Positions 7,621-15,935 of a DNA stretch of 33,182 nucleotides are shown one piece after another. Position 1 is the stretch's first letter, and every line of letters begins with the position of its first letter. Under the pieces are notes generated by a model. The model had not been told where the DNA came from, made no database searches, and saw nothing but the letters and a program-made list of their open reading frames with translations. This DNA comes from an uncultured Dorea sp. GTDB lineage: Bacteria; Bacillota; Clostridia; Lachnospirales; Lachnospiraceae. The stretch lies in assembly GCA_910578455.1 (NCBI GenBank), contig CAJTQA010000040.1, positions 1-33,182 of the forward strand, in the 5' to 3' direction. A program made the translations under genes and the position numbers.

Positions 7621-8559
7621 ATGAAGTCAAAATCATCGAAAATCGGAGGACAGGCGGTTCTTGAAGGGATTATGATGAAACACGAAGATGAGTATGCGGT
7701 TGCGGTGAGAAAGCCGGACGGTGAGATTTTCGTGAAAAAAGAAGAATACCATTCCGTTTTCGGCTGGAAGAAACTGACAGAGATACCATTCGTCAGAGGA
7801 ATGTTCAACTTTGTGGATTCCATGGTCATCGGCATGAAGTCGCTGGCTTTTTCCGCGGAATTTTACGAGGAAGAGGAAGAAGGAAAGAAAGAACCTGGGG
7901 ATGCTGAAAAGGAAGAAAGAAAAGAAAAACTTTTTATGGCAGGAACGATGGTGATTGCAGTACTGGCGGCGGTTGGGATATTTATGGTGCTCCCGTATTT
8001 CCTCTCATCACTGCTGAAACCGGTAATTCATTCTTATGCATTGAGGACGGTGATCGAGGGATTTGTAAGAATCGGCATCTTTATTTTGTACATTGTGCTG
8101 ATATCCCGGATGGAGGATATCCAGCGAACTTTCATGTACCACGGTGCGGAGCACAAGTGCATCAACTGTATTGAGCACGGGCTGCCGCTTACGGTGGGGA
8201 ATGTAAGGAAAAGTTCCAGGCAGCATAAACGCTGCGGAACGAGCTTTCTGTTTTTTGTGATGGCGGTAAGCATTGTCCTGTTGCTTCTGATACGGGTGGA
8301 ATCACCGCTCCTGCGCGTTGTAGTGCGTGTTGCCCTCCTGCCTGTAATAGCGGGTATTTCTTATGAAGTGCTAAAGGCGGCGGGAAGGAGCGACAATGTA
8401 ATTATAAATATACTTAGCAAGCCGGGGCTTGCCATCCAGAAACTGACCACGAAAGAGCCTGATGACGGCATGATAGAGGTGGCAATTCAGGCGGTGGAAG
8501 CAGTATTTGACTGGAGAGCTTATGAAACAGAGAATTTTGCAGATAGGAGCAATATATAA
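7621..8559 (+). CDS. DUF1385 (YqhQ-like) membrane protein
   Basis: The 312-aa protein has the family signature GGQAVLEGIMMKHEDEYAVA at residues about 9-28 and YHGAEHKCINCIEHG plus KRCGTSFLFFV in the centre. Membrane segments lie near residues 103-128, 143-162 and 217-250. An acidic/basic stretch (EEEEEGKKEPGDAEKEERKE) precedes the first helix and is probably cytoplasmic. Homologues next to prmC and prfA are common in Firmicutes; the function is not established. AAAGGAG at 7610-7616 precedes the ATG. The gene follows the rpmE terminator directly and overlaps prmC by 38 nt, so translation of the two is probably coupled. Confidence 0.92.
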   Translation: MKSKSSKIGGQAVLEGIMMKHEDEYAVAVRKPDGEIFVKKEEYHSVFGWKKLTEIPFVRGMFNFVDSMVIGMKSLAFSAEFYEEEEEGKKEPGDAEKEERKEKLFMAGTMVIAVLAAVGIFMVLPYFLSSLLKPVIHSYALRTVIEGFVRIGIFILYIVLISRMEDIQRTFMYHGAEHKCINCIEHGLPLTVGNVRKSSRQHKRCGTSFLFFVMAVSIVLLLLIRVESPLLRVVVRVALLPVIAGISYEVLKAAGRSDNVIINILSKPGLAIQKLTTKEPDDGMIEVAIQAVEAVFDWRAYETENFADRSNI

Positions 8560-9385
8560 GGAAGGCTGTGAACGGCTGGAGGAGGCTAATGTTCCGGACG
8601 CCCGCCTGGATGCCTGGTATCTTCTGGAGCATGTCACCGGCATCTCGAAGGCGGCATATTATGCGGATCCTGAGCGCGGGCTGGCAGAGGGGGAAGTGCA
8701 GGAGTATTTTTCCTATGTACAGAAACGGTGCCGCAGAATACCGCTGCAGCATCTCACAGGAGAGCAGGAATTTATGGGACTTCCGTTTTATGTAAATGAG
8801 CATGTGCTGATCCCGAGGCAGGATACGGAAGTCCTGGCGGAAAAAGCACTAGAGCTTAAGCGCCCGGGAATGAGGGTTCTTGACATGTGTACCGGATCAG
8901 GATGCATCCTTATCAGCCTGCTGAAATTGAGACCGTTAAAGGGCATATCGGGTGTCGGATGCGATATTTCGCCGGAGGCTCTTTGCGTGGCGGAAAAAAA
9001 TGCCGGAAGGCACTGCGTGGGAGCGGACTTCCGGCAGGGCAATCTGTTTGAGGCGCTGCCGGAGGGGGATAGATTTGATATGATCGTGTCAAATCCGCCT
9101 TATATCCCTTCATCGGATATTGATAGCCTTCAGGAAGAAGTGCGCGCCTGCGATCCACGCATTGCGCTTGATGGAAAAGAGGACGGGCTTTATTTTTATA
9201 AAAGGATTATAAACGGGAGCATCAGATATATTCGGCAGGACGGATGGCTTTTGCTCGAGATTGGCTGTGAGCAGGCGGAGGCGGTGTCCGGAATGTTAGA
9301 AAGGGCGGGCTATACCGGCATAAAAGTGAAAAAGGACCTGGCAGGACTTGACCGGGTGGTTTATGGTATGTACAATGGAGAATAG
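8522..9385 (+). CDS. prmC: release factor glutamine N5-methyltransferase PrmC
   Basis: PrmC (HemK) methylates the glutamine of the GGQ motif in class I release factors using S-adenosylmethionine. The N-terminal helical domain (residues about 1-75, with ARLDAWYLLEHVTG) recognises the release factor. The methyltransferase domain shows motif I VLDMCTGSGCILI and the substrate-binding NPPY at residues 191-194. IPRQDTEVL is also a family hallmark. The ATG at 8522 is chosen because CTGGAGAG precedes it; a non-ATG codon at 8507 in the same frame has no better support. The start lies inside the DUF1385 gene. Its substrate, RF1, is encoded immediately downstream. Confidence 0.96.
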   Translation: MKQRILQIGAIYKEGCERLEEANVPDARLDAWYLLEHVTGISKAAYYADPERGLAEGEVQEYFSYVQKRCRRIPLQHLTGEQEFMGLPFYVNEHVLIPRQDTEVLAEKALELKRPGMRVLDMCTGSGCILISLLKLRPLKGISGVGCDISPEALCVAEKNAGRHCVGADFRQGNLFEALPEGDRFDMIVSNPPYIPSSDIDSLQEEVRACDPRIALDGKEDGLYFYKRIINGSIRYIRQDGWLLLEIGCEQAEAVSGMLERAGYTGIKVKKDLAGLDRVVYGMYNGE

Positions 9386-9403
9386 TTGCAAGGAGGAAGA
9401 AAG

Positions 9404-10474
9404 ATGTTTGACAGATTAGAGGATTTACTCATTCGGTTGGAGGAGATCTTGAGCGAGCTGTCGGAGCCGGACGTGGCAAACGACCAGAGCCGTTTCCGTA
9501 AACTCATGAAAGAGCAGAATGACCTGACTCCGATCGTTGAGGCGTACAAAGAATACAAATCGTGTAAGCAGGCAATAGAAGACAGCTTGCAGATGCTGGA
9601 GGAGGAAAGCGACGAAGAGATGCGGGAGCTTGCCAAGGAAGAGCTGAATGATGCTAAGGCAAGGGTGGAAGAGCTGGAGAGAGAGCTGAAGATCCTCCTT
9701 CTCCCGAAGGATCCGAATGACGACAAGAATGTCATGGTCGAGATCCGTGCCGGAGCCGGCGGCGACGAGGCGGCGCTTTTTGCCGCGGAGATTTACCGCA
9801 TGTATATCCACTATGCGGAGAGCAGGCGCTGGAAGGTAGAGCTTGTGGAGTGCGAGGAGATCGGAATCGGCGGCATGAAGAATGTTACCTTCATGATCAA
9901 CGGAAACGGGGCGTACTCTGTGATGAAATACGAGTCCGGCGTACACCGTGTGCAGCGTGTTCCGGAGACAGAGTCCGGGGGGCGCATCCACACGTCTACG
10001 ATTACTGTAGCTGTTATGCCTGAGGCAGAAGAAGTGGACGTTCAGATTGACGAGAAAGACATCCGCATTGATGTCATGAGGGCATCTGGAAACGGAGGGC
10101 AGTGCGTCAACACGACGGATTCAGCAGTGCGCCTGACCCACTACCCGACTGGCATCGTGATATACAGCCAGACAGAGAAGTCGCAGCTCCAGAACAAGGA
10201 CAAGGCATTTGCGCTCCTGCGGGCAAAGCTTTATGACATGGAGTGCCAGAAGAGGCATGATGCGGAGGCTGAGGCGAGAAAGAGCCAGATCGGAACGGGC
10301 GACCGCTCTGAGAAGATCCGTACTTATAATTTCCCTCAGGGGAGGGTTACCGATCACCGTATCGGGCTTACGCTCTATAAGCTTGACAAGATTATGAACG
10401 GAGACATACAGGAGATCATAGATGCCTGCATTGCGGCTGACCAGGCGGCAAAGCTGGCAAACATGAATGAATGA
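9404..10474 (+). CDS. prfA: peptide chain release factor 1 (RF1)
   Basis: RF1 reads UAA and UAG stop codons and triggers peptide release. The peptidyl-hydrolysis motif GGQ is at residues 231-233 (SGNGGQCVNTTDS). The stop-codon discriminating PxT motif is P187-E188-T189 (RVPETESGGRIHTS), which identifies RF1 and excludes RF2 (SPF). The N-terminal coiled region and total of 356 aa are normal. AAGGAGGA at 9389-9396 precedes the ATG at 9404 at good distance. prmC ends 18 nt upstream, so modifying enzyme and target are co-transcribed. The last codons overlap the next gene by 8 nt. Confidence 0.97.
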   Translation: MFDRLEDLLIRLEEILSELSEPDVANDQSRFRKLMKEQNDLTPIVEAYKEYKSCKQAIEDSLQMLEEESDEEMRELAKEELNDAKARVEELERELKILLLPKDPNDDKNVMVEIRAGAGGDEAALFAAEIYRMYIHYAESRRWKVELVECEEIGIGGMKNVTFMINGNGAYSVMKYESGVHRVQRVPETESGGRIHTSTITVAVMPEAEEVDVQIDEKDIRIDVMRASGNGGQCVNTTDSAVRLTHYPTGIVIYSQTEKSQLQNKDKAFALLRAKLYDMECQKRHDAEAEARKSQIGTGDRSEKIRTYNFPQGRVTDHRIGLTLYKLDKIMNGDIQEIIDACIAADQAAKLANMNE

Positions 10475-12206
10475 TATGAAAGATAAATTAAAAAAACTTT
10501 TTGCGTATTACGCTCCTTACCGGAAACTGTTTTACAGCGATATGTTCTTTGCTATCCTGGGAGCCGCCGTCACTTTAGTAATCCCTCTTATCGTGCGGCA
10601 TATCACCAATACGGTGGTTTACTATGAGCCGGAGAGGGCGAAACAGGCTGTTATTACACTGGGGATGGCGCTTCTCTTGCTCATAGTCTTGGAAGTATTC
10701 TGTAATTTTTATATAGCATATTATGGACATATCATGGGGGCGAAGATGGAGGCTGATATGCGTAGGGATATTTTCGGGCATTATCAGAAGCTGACTTTCG
10801 CCTTTTATGACAATCAGAAAGTGGGGCATCTTCTTTCGAGGATTACAAGCGATTTGTTTGACATCAGCGAGCTTTTGCATCACGGCCCGGAGGATTTGGT
10901 GATTTCCGTCATAAAAATCGCCGGGTCTTTTGTGATCCTTATGACAGTAAATGTAAAACTTGCTATGATCATGTTTGCCTTTATCCCGCTGATGGCAGTA
11001 TTTGCATTTTACTATAATGGAAAGATGAAGACGGCTTTCGTACATAATAGGGAGAAAATTGCAGATATTAACAGTCAGATTGAAGACAGCCTTGCAGGAA
11101 TCCGGGTAGTCAAGTCATTTGCCAATGAAAAGGAAGAGATGCGAAAGTTTAAAGCCGGAAATGACGGGTTTGTAGATGCCAAAAAAGTGAGCTACAGATA
11201 TATGGGCATCTACAATTCCGGCCTGGGGGCGATGACGACCCTTGTGACGGTGGCGGTTATCGTGTCAGGCGTAGGCATGATGCTTAAAGGAAGGGTGGAG
11301 CTTACAGACCTCATTACGTTTCTTCTTTATATTAATAATTTTACGGATCCGGTGAAAAAGCTCGTATCTTTTACGGAGCAGTTCCAGAATGGATATTCCG
11401 GCTTTGAGCGTTTCCTGGAGATTCTTTCCATTGCCCCGGACATTGCCGACAGGCCGGTGGCTTATGCCCTTGAAGACGTGCGGGGAGACATTGAGTTTAA
11501 AGATGTGTCTTTTCATTATGAAGACTCGCCGGAGCGTGTGCTGAACCATATCAGCCTTGAGGTAAAGGCAGGAGATTATATCGCGCTTGTAGGGCCGTCC
11601 GGAGTGGGAAAGACTACGCTGTGCAGCCTGATTCCCCGTTTTTACGAGGCGACGGAGGGGGCGGTGTATGTGGACGGCACGGATGTCCGGGATATTCGGT
11701 TAGAGAGCCTCAGGAACCACGTAGGAATCGTTCAGCAGGATGTGTACCTTTTTGCGGGTACGGTTATGGATAATATCCGCTACGGAAAGCCGGAAGCCTC
11801 AGACGAAGAGGTGGTTCGTGCGGCGAAGAGAGCCAACGCCCATGAATTTATCATGAGCTTTCCGGAAGGGTATGATACGGATATCGGGCAGCGGGGAGTG
11901 AAACTGTCCGGAGGGCAGAAACAGAGGCTTTCTATTGCAAGGGTTTTCCTTAAGAATCCGCCGATCCTGATTTTTGACGAGGCGACCTCGGCGCTGGACA
12001 ATGAGAGCGAGCGGGTAGTGCAGGAATCTCTCGAGAGCCTTGCGAAGAACCGCACGACGTTTGTCATCGCCCACCGCCTCACGACAATCCGGAACGCAGG
12101 AAAGATCTTGGTGCTTACGGAAGAGGGGATCGCTGAGGAAGGAACCCATGAGGAGCTTTTAAAGAAAAAGGGGCTGTATGAGTCTTTGTATCACATGCAT
12201 TTTTAA
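10467..12206 (+). CDS. ABC exporter, fused membrane and ATPase domains (MsbA/LmrA type)
   Basis: The 579-aa half-transporter has six predicted membrane helices in residues about 15-300 and a nucleotide-binding domain after about 340. Walker A GPSGVGKTT is at 376-384, LSGGQKQR at 480-487, Walker B ILIFDE with the catalytic glutamate near 505, and the H-loop is in IAHRLTT. No second half-transporter is adjacent, so a homodimer is likely. The substrate cannot be read from sequence; lipids or drugs are typical for the family. The ATG at 10467 overlaps the end of prfA in another frame (ATGAATGA), which suggests coupling; the second ATG at 10476 has no better ribosome site. Confidence 0.93.
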   Translation: MNDMKDKLKKLFAYYAPYRKLFYSDMFFAILGAAVTLVIPLIVRHITNTVVYYEPERAKQAVITLGMALLLLIVLEVFCNFYIAYYGHIMGAKMEADMRRDIFGHYQKLTFAFYDNQKVGHLLSRITSDLFDISELLHHGPEDLVISVIKIAGSFVILMTVNVKLAMIMFAFIPLMAVFAFYYNGKMKTAFVHNREKIADINSQIEDSLAGIRVVKSFANEKEEMRKFKAGNDGFVDAKKVSYRYMGIYNSGLGAMTTLVTVAVIVSGVGMMLKGRVELTDLITFLLYINNFTDPVKKLVSFTEQFQNGYSGFERFLEILSIAPDIADRPVAYALEDVRGDIEFKDVSFHYEDSPERVLNHISLEVKAGDYIALVGPSGVGKTTLCSLIPRFYEATEGAVYVDGTDVRDIRLESLRNHVGIVQQDVYLFAGTVMDNIRYGKPEASDEEVVRAAKRANAHEFIMSFPEGYDTDIGQRGVKLSGGQKQRLSIARVFLKNPPILIFDEATSALDNESERVVQESLESLAKNRTTFVIAHRLTTIRNAGKILVLTEEGIAEEGTHEELLKKKGLYESLYHMHF

Positions 12207-12228
12207 AAAGGGGATATAAAAGAGAACT

Positions 12229-13149
12229 ATGGAAGAAGTACAATTTAAGCGTGCAGAATTAGAAGATAAAGAAATCATTTCCCGCTATCTAAGGCATCAC
12301 ACCAGCAGAAGCTGTGAGAGAACTTTTGTGAATGTGTTTCTCTGGTCGCGGCAGTATCCGGTAAAGTGGGCTGTAATAGGAGGAGCGCTGGTCTTTAAGA
12401 GCGAGGACGAGTCACATGTGTCTTTTGCTTTTCCTGCCGGCGAGGATGAGGCGGTAAAAAGAGCGATAGAATTTATGAAGAGGTACAGTGAGGACAGAGG
12501 GTATCCTTTTACTATGTACAATATCACGCCGGATAATTTTGAAAAGCTGGAAGAATGGTATCCCGGCAGGTTTGAGGTGGAGTACGAGAGAGATTACGCA
12601 GACTATGTGTATGAGGCAGAGAAACTGGCCACGCTGTCAGGCAAGAAACTTCACGGGAAACGCAACCATATCAATAAGTTTAAGGCGGTCTATGAGGGCA
12701 GATGGAGCTACGAGACCATGACCAGAGATAATCTGGAGGAATGTTTCCAGATGGCCCTTAAATGGCGCAATGAGAATGGATGCGAGGAAGACGAGGAGAA
12801 AAATGCGGAGATGTGCGTGACTCTAAATGCGCTCCGCCTGTTCGAGGAGCTTGGCCTTGTGGGAGGCGTTCTGAAGATTGACGGAAAAGTAGCTGCGTTC
12901 ACCCTTGGGGAGCCCATAACTTCGGACACCTTTGTAGTTCATATCGAGAAGGCATTTGCGGAAGTCCAGGGAGCATACCCGATGATCAACCAGCAGTTTG
13001 TGGAGCACGAATGCATGGCATACAGATATATCAACCGGGAGGAAGACACTGGGGCGGAAGGCCTGAGGAAAGCAAAGCTTTCCTACCGCCCGGCATTTCT
13101 GGTGGAAAAGGGAAATGTGAAGGAAAAAGAAAAGGAGAGCGGAAGATGA
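12229..13149 (+). CDS. DUF2156 (phosphatidylglycerol lysyltransferase C-terminal-like) protein
   Basis: The 306-aa protein resembles the DUF2156 family, related to the GNAT-like C-terminal domain of MprF-type aminoacyl-phosphatidylglycerol synthases. Features that fit are FVNVFLWSRQY near residue 26, DYVYEAEKLATLSGKKLHGKRNHINKF around 122-150, and GGVLKIDGKVAAFTLGEP around 213. There is no membrane domain, so the protein is probably soluble. Transfer of an aminoacyl group is possible but not shown. The last four bases overlap the next ATG (ATGA), so this gene and the aminotransferase are translationally coupled. Confidence 0.82.
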   Translation: MEEVQFKRAELEDKEIISRYLRHHTSRSCERTFVNVFLWSRQYPVKWAVIGGALVFKSEDESHVSFAFPAGEDEAVKRAIEFMKRYSEDRGYPFTMYNITPDNFEKLEEWYPGRFEVEYERDYADYVYEAEKLATLSGKKLHGKRNHINKFKAVYEGRWSYETMTRDNLEECFQMALKWRNENGCEEDEEKNAEMCVTLNALRLFEELGLVGGVLKIDGKVAAFTLGEPITSDTFVVHIEKAFAEVQGAYPMINQQFVEHECMAYRYINREEDTGAEGLRKAKLSYRPAFLVEKGNVKEKEKESGR

Positions 13150-14333
13150 TTGCAGAGAAGATGAAAAACATGGTGGCAAACAGCTCGGCCATCCGCGCGA
13201 TGTTCGAGGAGGGGAACCGGCTGGCAAAGATCCACGGGGCGGAAAATGTATATGACTTCAGCCTTGGAAATCCCAACGTAGCGGCGCCGGAGGCTGTAAG
13301 GAAAGCGGTTCTGGACATTCTTGAGGAAGAAGACCCTGTGGCCCTTCATGGTTATACGAACAGCAATAGCGGCTATGCCGACGTGCGCCAGGCAGTGGCG
13401 GAATCCCTGAACGAAAGATTTGGCACCTGTTTTGAAGGAAAGAATATCATAATGACCGTAGGCGCGGCAGGAGGATTGAACGTAATCTTAAAATCTATCC
13501 TCAATCCCGGAGACGAGGTGATAGCCTTTGCCCCGTATTTCGGAGAATACCGCTCATACACCAACAATTATGACGGGGTGCTCGTTGAAGTTTCCCCTGA
13601 TACAGAGAATTTCCAGCCAAAGCTTAAAGAGTTCGAGGCAAAGATTACGCCAAAGACAAAAGCGGTTATCGTAAACACTCCTAATAATCCGACAGGCGTT
13701 GTGTACTCTGAAGGTACGATAAAAAAACTGGCGGCGATTCTGGAAGAAAAGCAGAGAGAGTATAAGACGGACATCTACCTGATTTCCGACGAGCCGTACA
13801 GGGAGCTTGTCTATGACGGGGCGGAAGTGCCGTATCTTACAAAATATTATGCCAACACGGTTGTGGGCTATTCTTACAGCAAATCTCTGTCGCTGCCGGG
13901 AGAGCGTATCGGCTACCTGGTAATCCCGGATGAGGCATCGGACAGTGAGGAGCTGCTTGCGGCGGCAAACGTGGCGACAAGGATACTTGGATTTGTCAAT
14001 GCGCCTACCCTTCAGCAGAAGATCGTCGCCAGATGCCTTGACGAGAAGACGGACATATCGTACTATGACCGTAACAGGGAGACGCTTTATAAAGGGCTTG
14101 CGGAATGCGGTTTTGAGTGCATCAAGCCGGAAGGGGCGTTTTACCTGTTTGTGAAATCGCCGGTGGAAAATGAAAAGGAATTCTGTGCGGCGGCAAAGGA
14201 ATATAATATACTGATCGTTCCGGGCAGCTCTTTTGCATGCCCCGGGTATGTGCGGCTGGCGTACTGCGTATCCTATGAGACGATTGTCAATTCGCTGCCG
14301 AAATTCAGGGAGCTGTCAAAGAGGTATTTTTAG
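13146..14333 (+). CDS. PLP-dependent class I/II aminotransferase (AspC/aromatic type)
   Basis: This 395-aa fold-type I aminotransferase has the PLP lysine at K246 in YSYSKSLSLPGERIGYLV. NTPNNPTGVVYSE holds the conserved Asn that contacts the cofactor, and SDEPYRELVYDG holds the Asp that pairs with the pyridine nitrogen. The amino donor and acceptor cannot be assigned; aspartate, alanine or aromatic amino acids are the usual range. The frame extends upstream to 13011, but those residues lie inside the DUF2156 gene; the start at 13146 is supported by GGAGAGCGGAAG and by the ATGA overlap. The second aminotransferase gene follows with no gap. Confidence 0.9.
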   Translation: MIAEKMKNMVANSSAIRAMFEEGNRLAKIHGAENVYDFSLGNPNVAAPEAVRKAVLDILEEEDPVALHGYTNSNSGYADVRQAVAESLNERFGTCFEGKNIIMTVGAAGGLNVILKSILNPGDEVIAFAPYFGEYRSYTNNYDGVLVEVSPDTENFQPKLKEFEAKITPKTKAVIVNTPNNPTGVVYSEGTIKKLAAILEEKQREYKTDIYLISDEPYRELVYDGAEVPYLTKYYANTVVGYSYSKSLSLPGERIGYLVIPDEASDSEELLAAANVATRILGFVNAPTLQQKIVARCLDEKTDISYYDRNRETLYKGLAECGFECIKPEGAFYLFVKSPVENEKEFCAAAKEYNILIVPGSSFACPGYVRLAYCVSYETIVNSLPKFRELSKRYF

Positions 14334-15386
14334 ATGAAAAGTTTTGAGAAGAACATCCGCAAGGTGGAGCCTTATGTGCCAGGGGAGCAGCCGAGGCAGA
14401 AAGTGATCAAGCTGAATACCAACGAGAACCCTTACCCGCCGGCACCCGGCGTTAAGAAGATACTGGAGAATATGGACGCGGACCGGCTGCGGCTTTATCC
14501 CGATCCGACGTCAGGGGAGCTTATTAAAGCTCTGGCAAAGTATTACGGAGTGGGAGAAGACCAGGTATTTGCAGGCGTGGGCTCCGACGATGTGCTGTCC
14601 ATGTGTTTCCTTACCTTTTTTAATTCTGAAAAACCCATACTTTTTCCAGATATTACATATTCTTTTTATAAGGTATGGGCAGGGCTTTACAGGATTCCAT
14701 ATGAGTGCTGCGCTCTTGACGGGAACTTTCGCATTGTGAAAGAGGATTATTACAGGGAGAATGGGGGAGTCATCTTCCCGAACCCCAACGCCCCGACAGG
14801 GCTTTATCAGGAGCTTGGGGATGTGGAGGACATCATAAGGAACAACCAGGATGTCATCGTGATTGTGGATGAGGCGTATGTGGATTTTGCCGGAAAGTCT
14901 GCGGTTGGGCTTGTGGATAAATACGATAACCTGATTGTCGTCCAGACATTTTCCAAGGCACGTTCTATGGCGGGCATGAGGATTGGCTATGCTATCAGCA
15001 ATCCGCTCCTGATCCGGTACCTGAATGATGCGAAGTATTCATTCAATTCCTATACCATGAATCCGCTGTCCATTGCCTGCGGCGCAGAAGCAGTGCGTGA
15101 CCGGGCGTATTTTGAAGAAGGGCTGAGAAAGATTACGGAGACGAGGGAGTGGGCGAAGGAACAGCTCTCAGGGCTTGGGTTCTCCTGCCTTGATTCCAAG
15201 GCGAATTTTATCTTTGCGACGCATCCCCAATATGATGCCGGAGAGCTTTTTAAGGCGCTTAAGGAAAAGGGCATCTATGTGCGCCACTGGGATGCGGAAC
15301 GTATCTCGCAGTATCTGCGGATCACGGTGGGAACAAGGGAAGAGATGGAGATTTTCTTTGATTTTTTAAGACGGTATATGAAATAG
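14334..15386 (+). CDS. hisC: histidinol-phosphate aminotransferase family protein
   Basis: The 350-aa protein has HisC-like features: KLNTNENPYPPAP near residue 27, RLYPDPTSGELIKALA, FPNPNAPTG (cofactor Asn), DEAYVDFAG, and PLP lysine K208 in TFSKARSMAGMRIGYA. HisC normally converts imidazole-acetol phosphate to L-histidinol phosphate, and several family members also act on aromatic 2-oxoacids. No other his gene is in the window, so histidine biosynthesis cannot be confirmed from context. The ATG follows the previous stop codon directly (TAGATG), which implies co-translation with the first aminotransferase. Confidence 0.85.
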   Translation: MKSFEKNIRKVEPYVPGEQPRQKVIKLNTNENPYPPAPGVKKILENMDADRLRLYPDPTSGELIKALAKYYGVGEDQVFAGVGSDDVLSMCFLTFFNSEKPILFPDITYSFYKVWAGLYRIPYECCALDGNFRIVKEDYYRENGGVIFPNPNAPTGLYQELGDVEDIIRNNQDVIVIVDEAYVDFAGKSAVGLVDKYDNLIVVQTFSKARSMAGMRIGYAISNPLLIRYLNDAKYSFNSYTMNPLSIACGAEAVRDRAYFEEGLRKITETREWAKEQLSGLGFSCLDSKANFIFATHPQYDAGELFKALKEKGIYVRHWDAERISQYLRITVGTREEMEIFFDFLRRYMK

Positions 15387-15399
15387 AAAGGGGAAGTGT

Positions 15400-15912
15400 A
15401 TGACAGAGACATTAGTACAGGGAATTATTGACGCGCTTGGAGGGAGTTTCGGAAAAGAGGCGATTGTATTTATCATATCCATGATTCCGATACTGGAGCT
15501 GAGGGGGGCGCTTTTAGTCGCAGGGCCGCTCCTGGGCGTTCCGGTGACGACGGCGATACCGCTGAGCGTGATAGGGAATATTATCCCGGTTCCGTTTATA
15601 CTGCTTTTGATTACGCCGGTCTTTAACTGGATGAAGGGTACGAAGGTGTTCCGTCCGCTTGTGGATAAGCTGGAATCAAAAGCGATGAGCAAGAGTGATA
15701 AGATTGAAAAATACGAATTCTGGGGGCTGGTTCTGTTTGTTGGGATTCCGTTGCCGGGAACAGGGGCGTGGACAGGTTCCTTAATCGCCGCTCTTCTCGG
15801 GATAAAATTCAAAAAGGCATTTCCGGCAGTCATACTTGGAATCATGATGGCTACCGTTATTATGTGGTTTATATCCTACGTTCTTTTGGGCGGGGTAAAT
15901 ATTTTAGGATAA
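15400..15912 (+). CDS. COG2426 small multidrug-export-like membrane protein
   Basis: This 170-aa membrane protein has about four to five helices. IPILELRGALLVAGPLLGVP near the N-terminus, GNIIPVPFILLL, and GIPLPGTGAWTGSLIAALLG near residue 122 are the family hallmarks. The repeated IP-E/G-RG arrangement recalls DedA/VTT-type folds. The family name 'small multi-drug export' rests on limited evidence. AAAGGGGAAG at 15387-15396 precedes the ATG. The gene sits 13 nt after hisC and 23 nt before the sugar kinase, in the same orientation. Confidence 0.85.
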   Translation: MTETLVQGIIDALGGSFGKEAIVFIISMIPILELRGALLVAGPLLGVPVTTAIPLSVIGNIIPVPFILLLITPVFNWMKGTKVFRPLVDKLESKAMSKSDKIEKYEFWGLVLFVGIPLPGTGAWTGSLIAALLGIKFKKAFPAVILGIMMATVIMWFISYVLLGGVNILG

Positions 15913-15935
15913 ATGATACAAGGAGGGATTTTAGA

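Noticed and set aside
14334..15386. A histidine biosynthesis operon
   Set aside because: Only a hisC-like gene is present; no hisB, hisD, hisG, hisA or hisF neighbours are found.
15768..15935. N-terminal extension of the PfkB kinase
   Set aside because: The extension lies in the COG2426 coding region in another frame and AAGGAGGG fixes the start at 15936.
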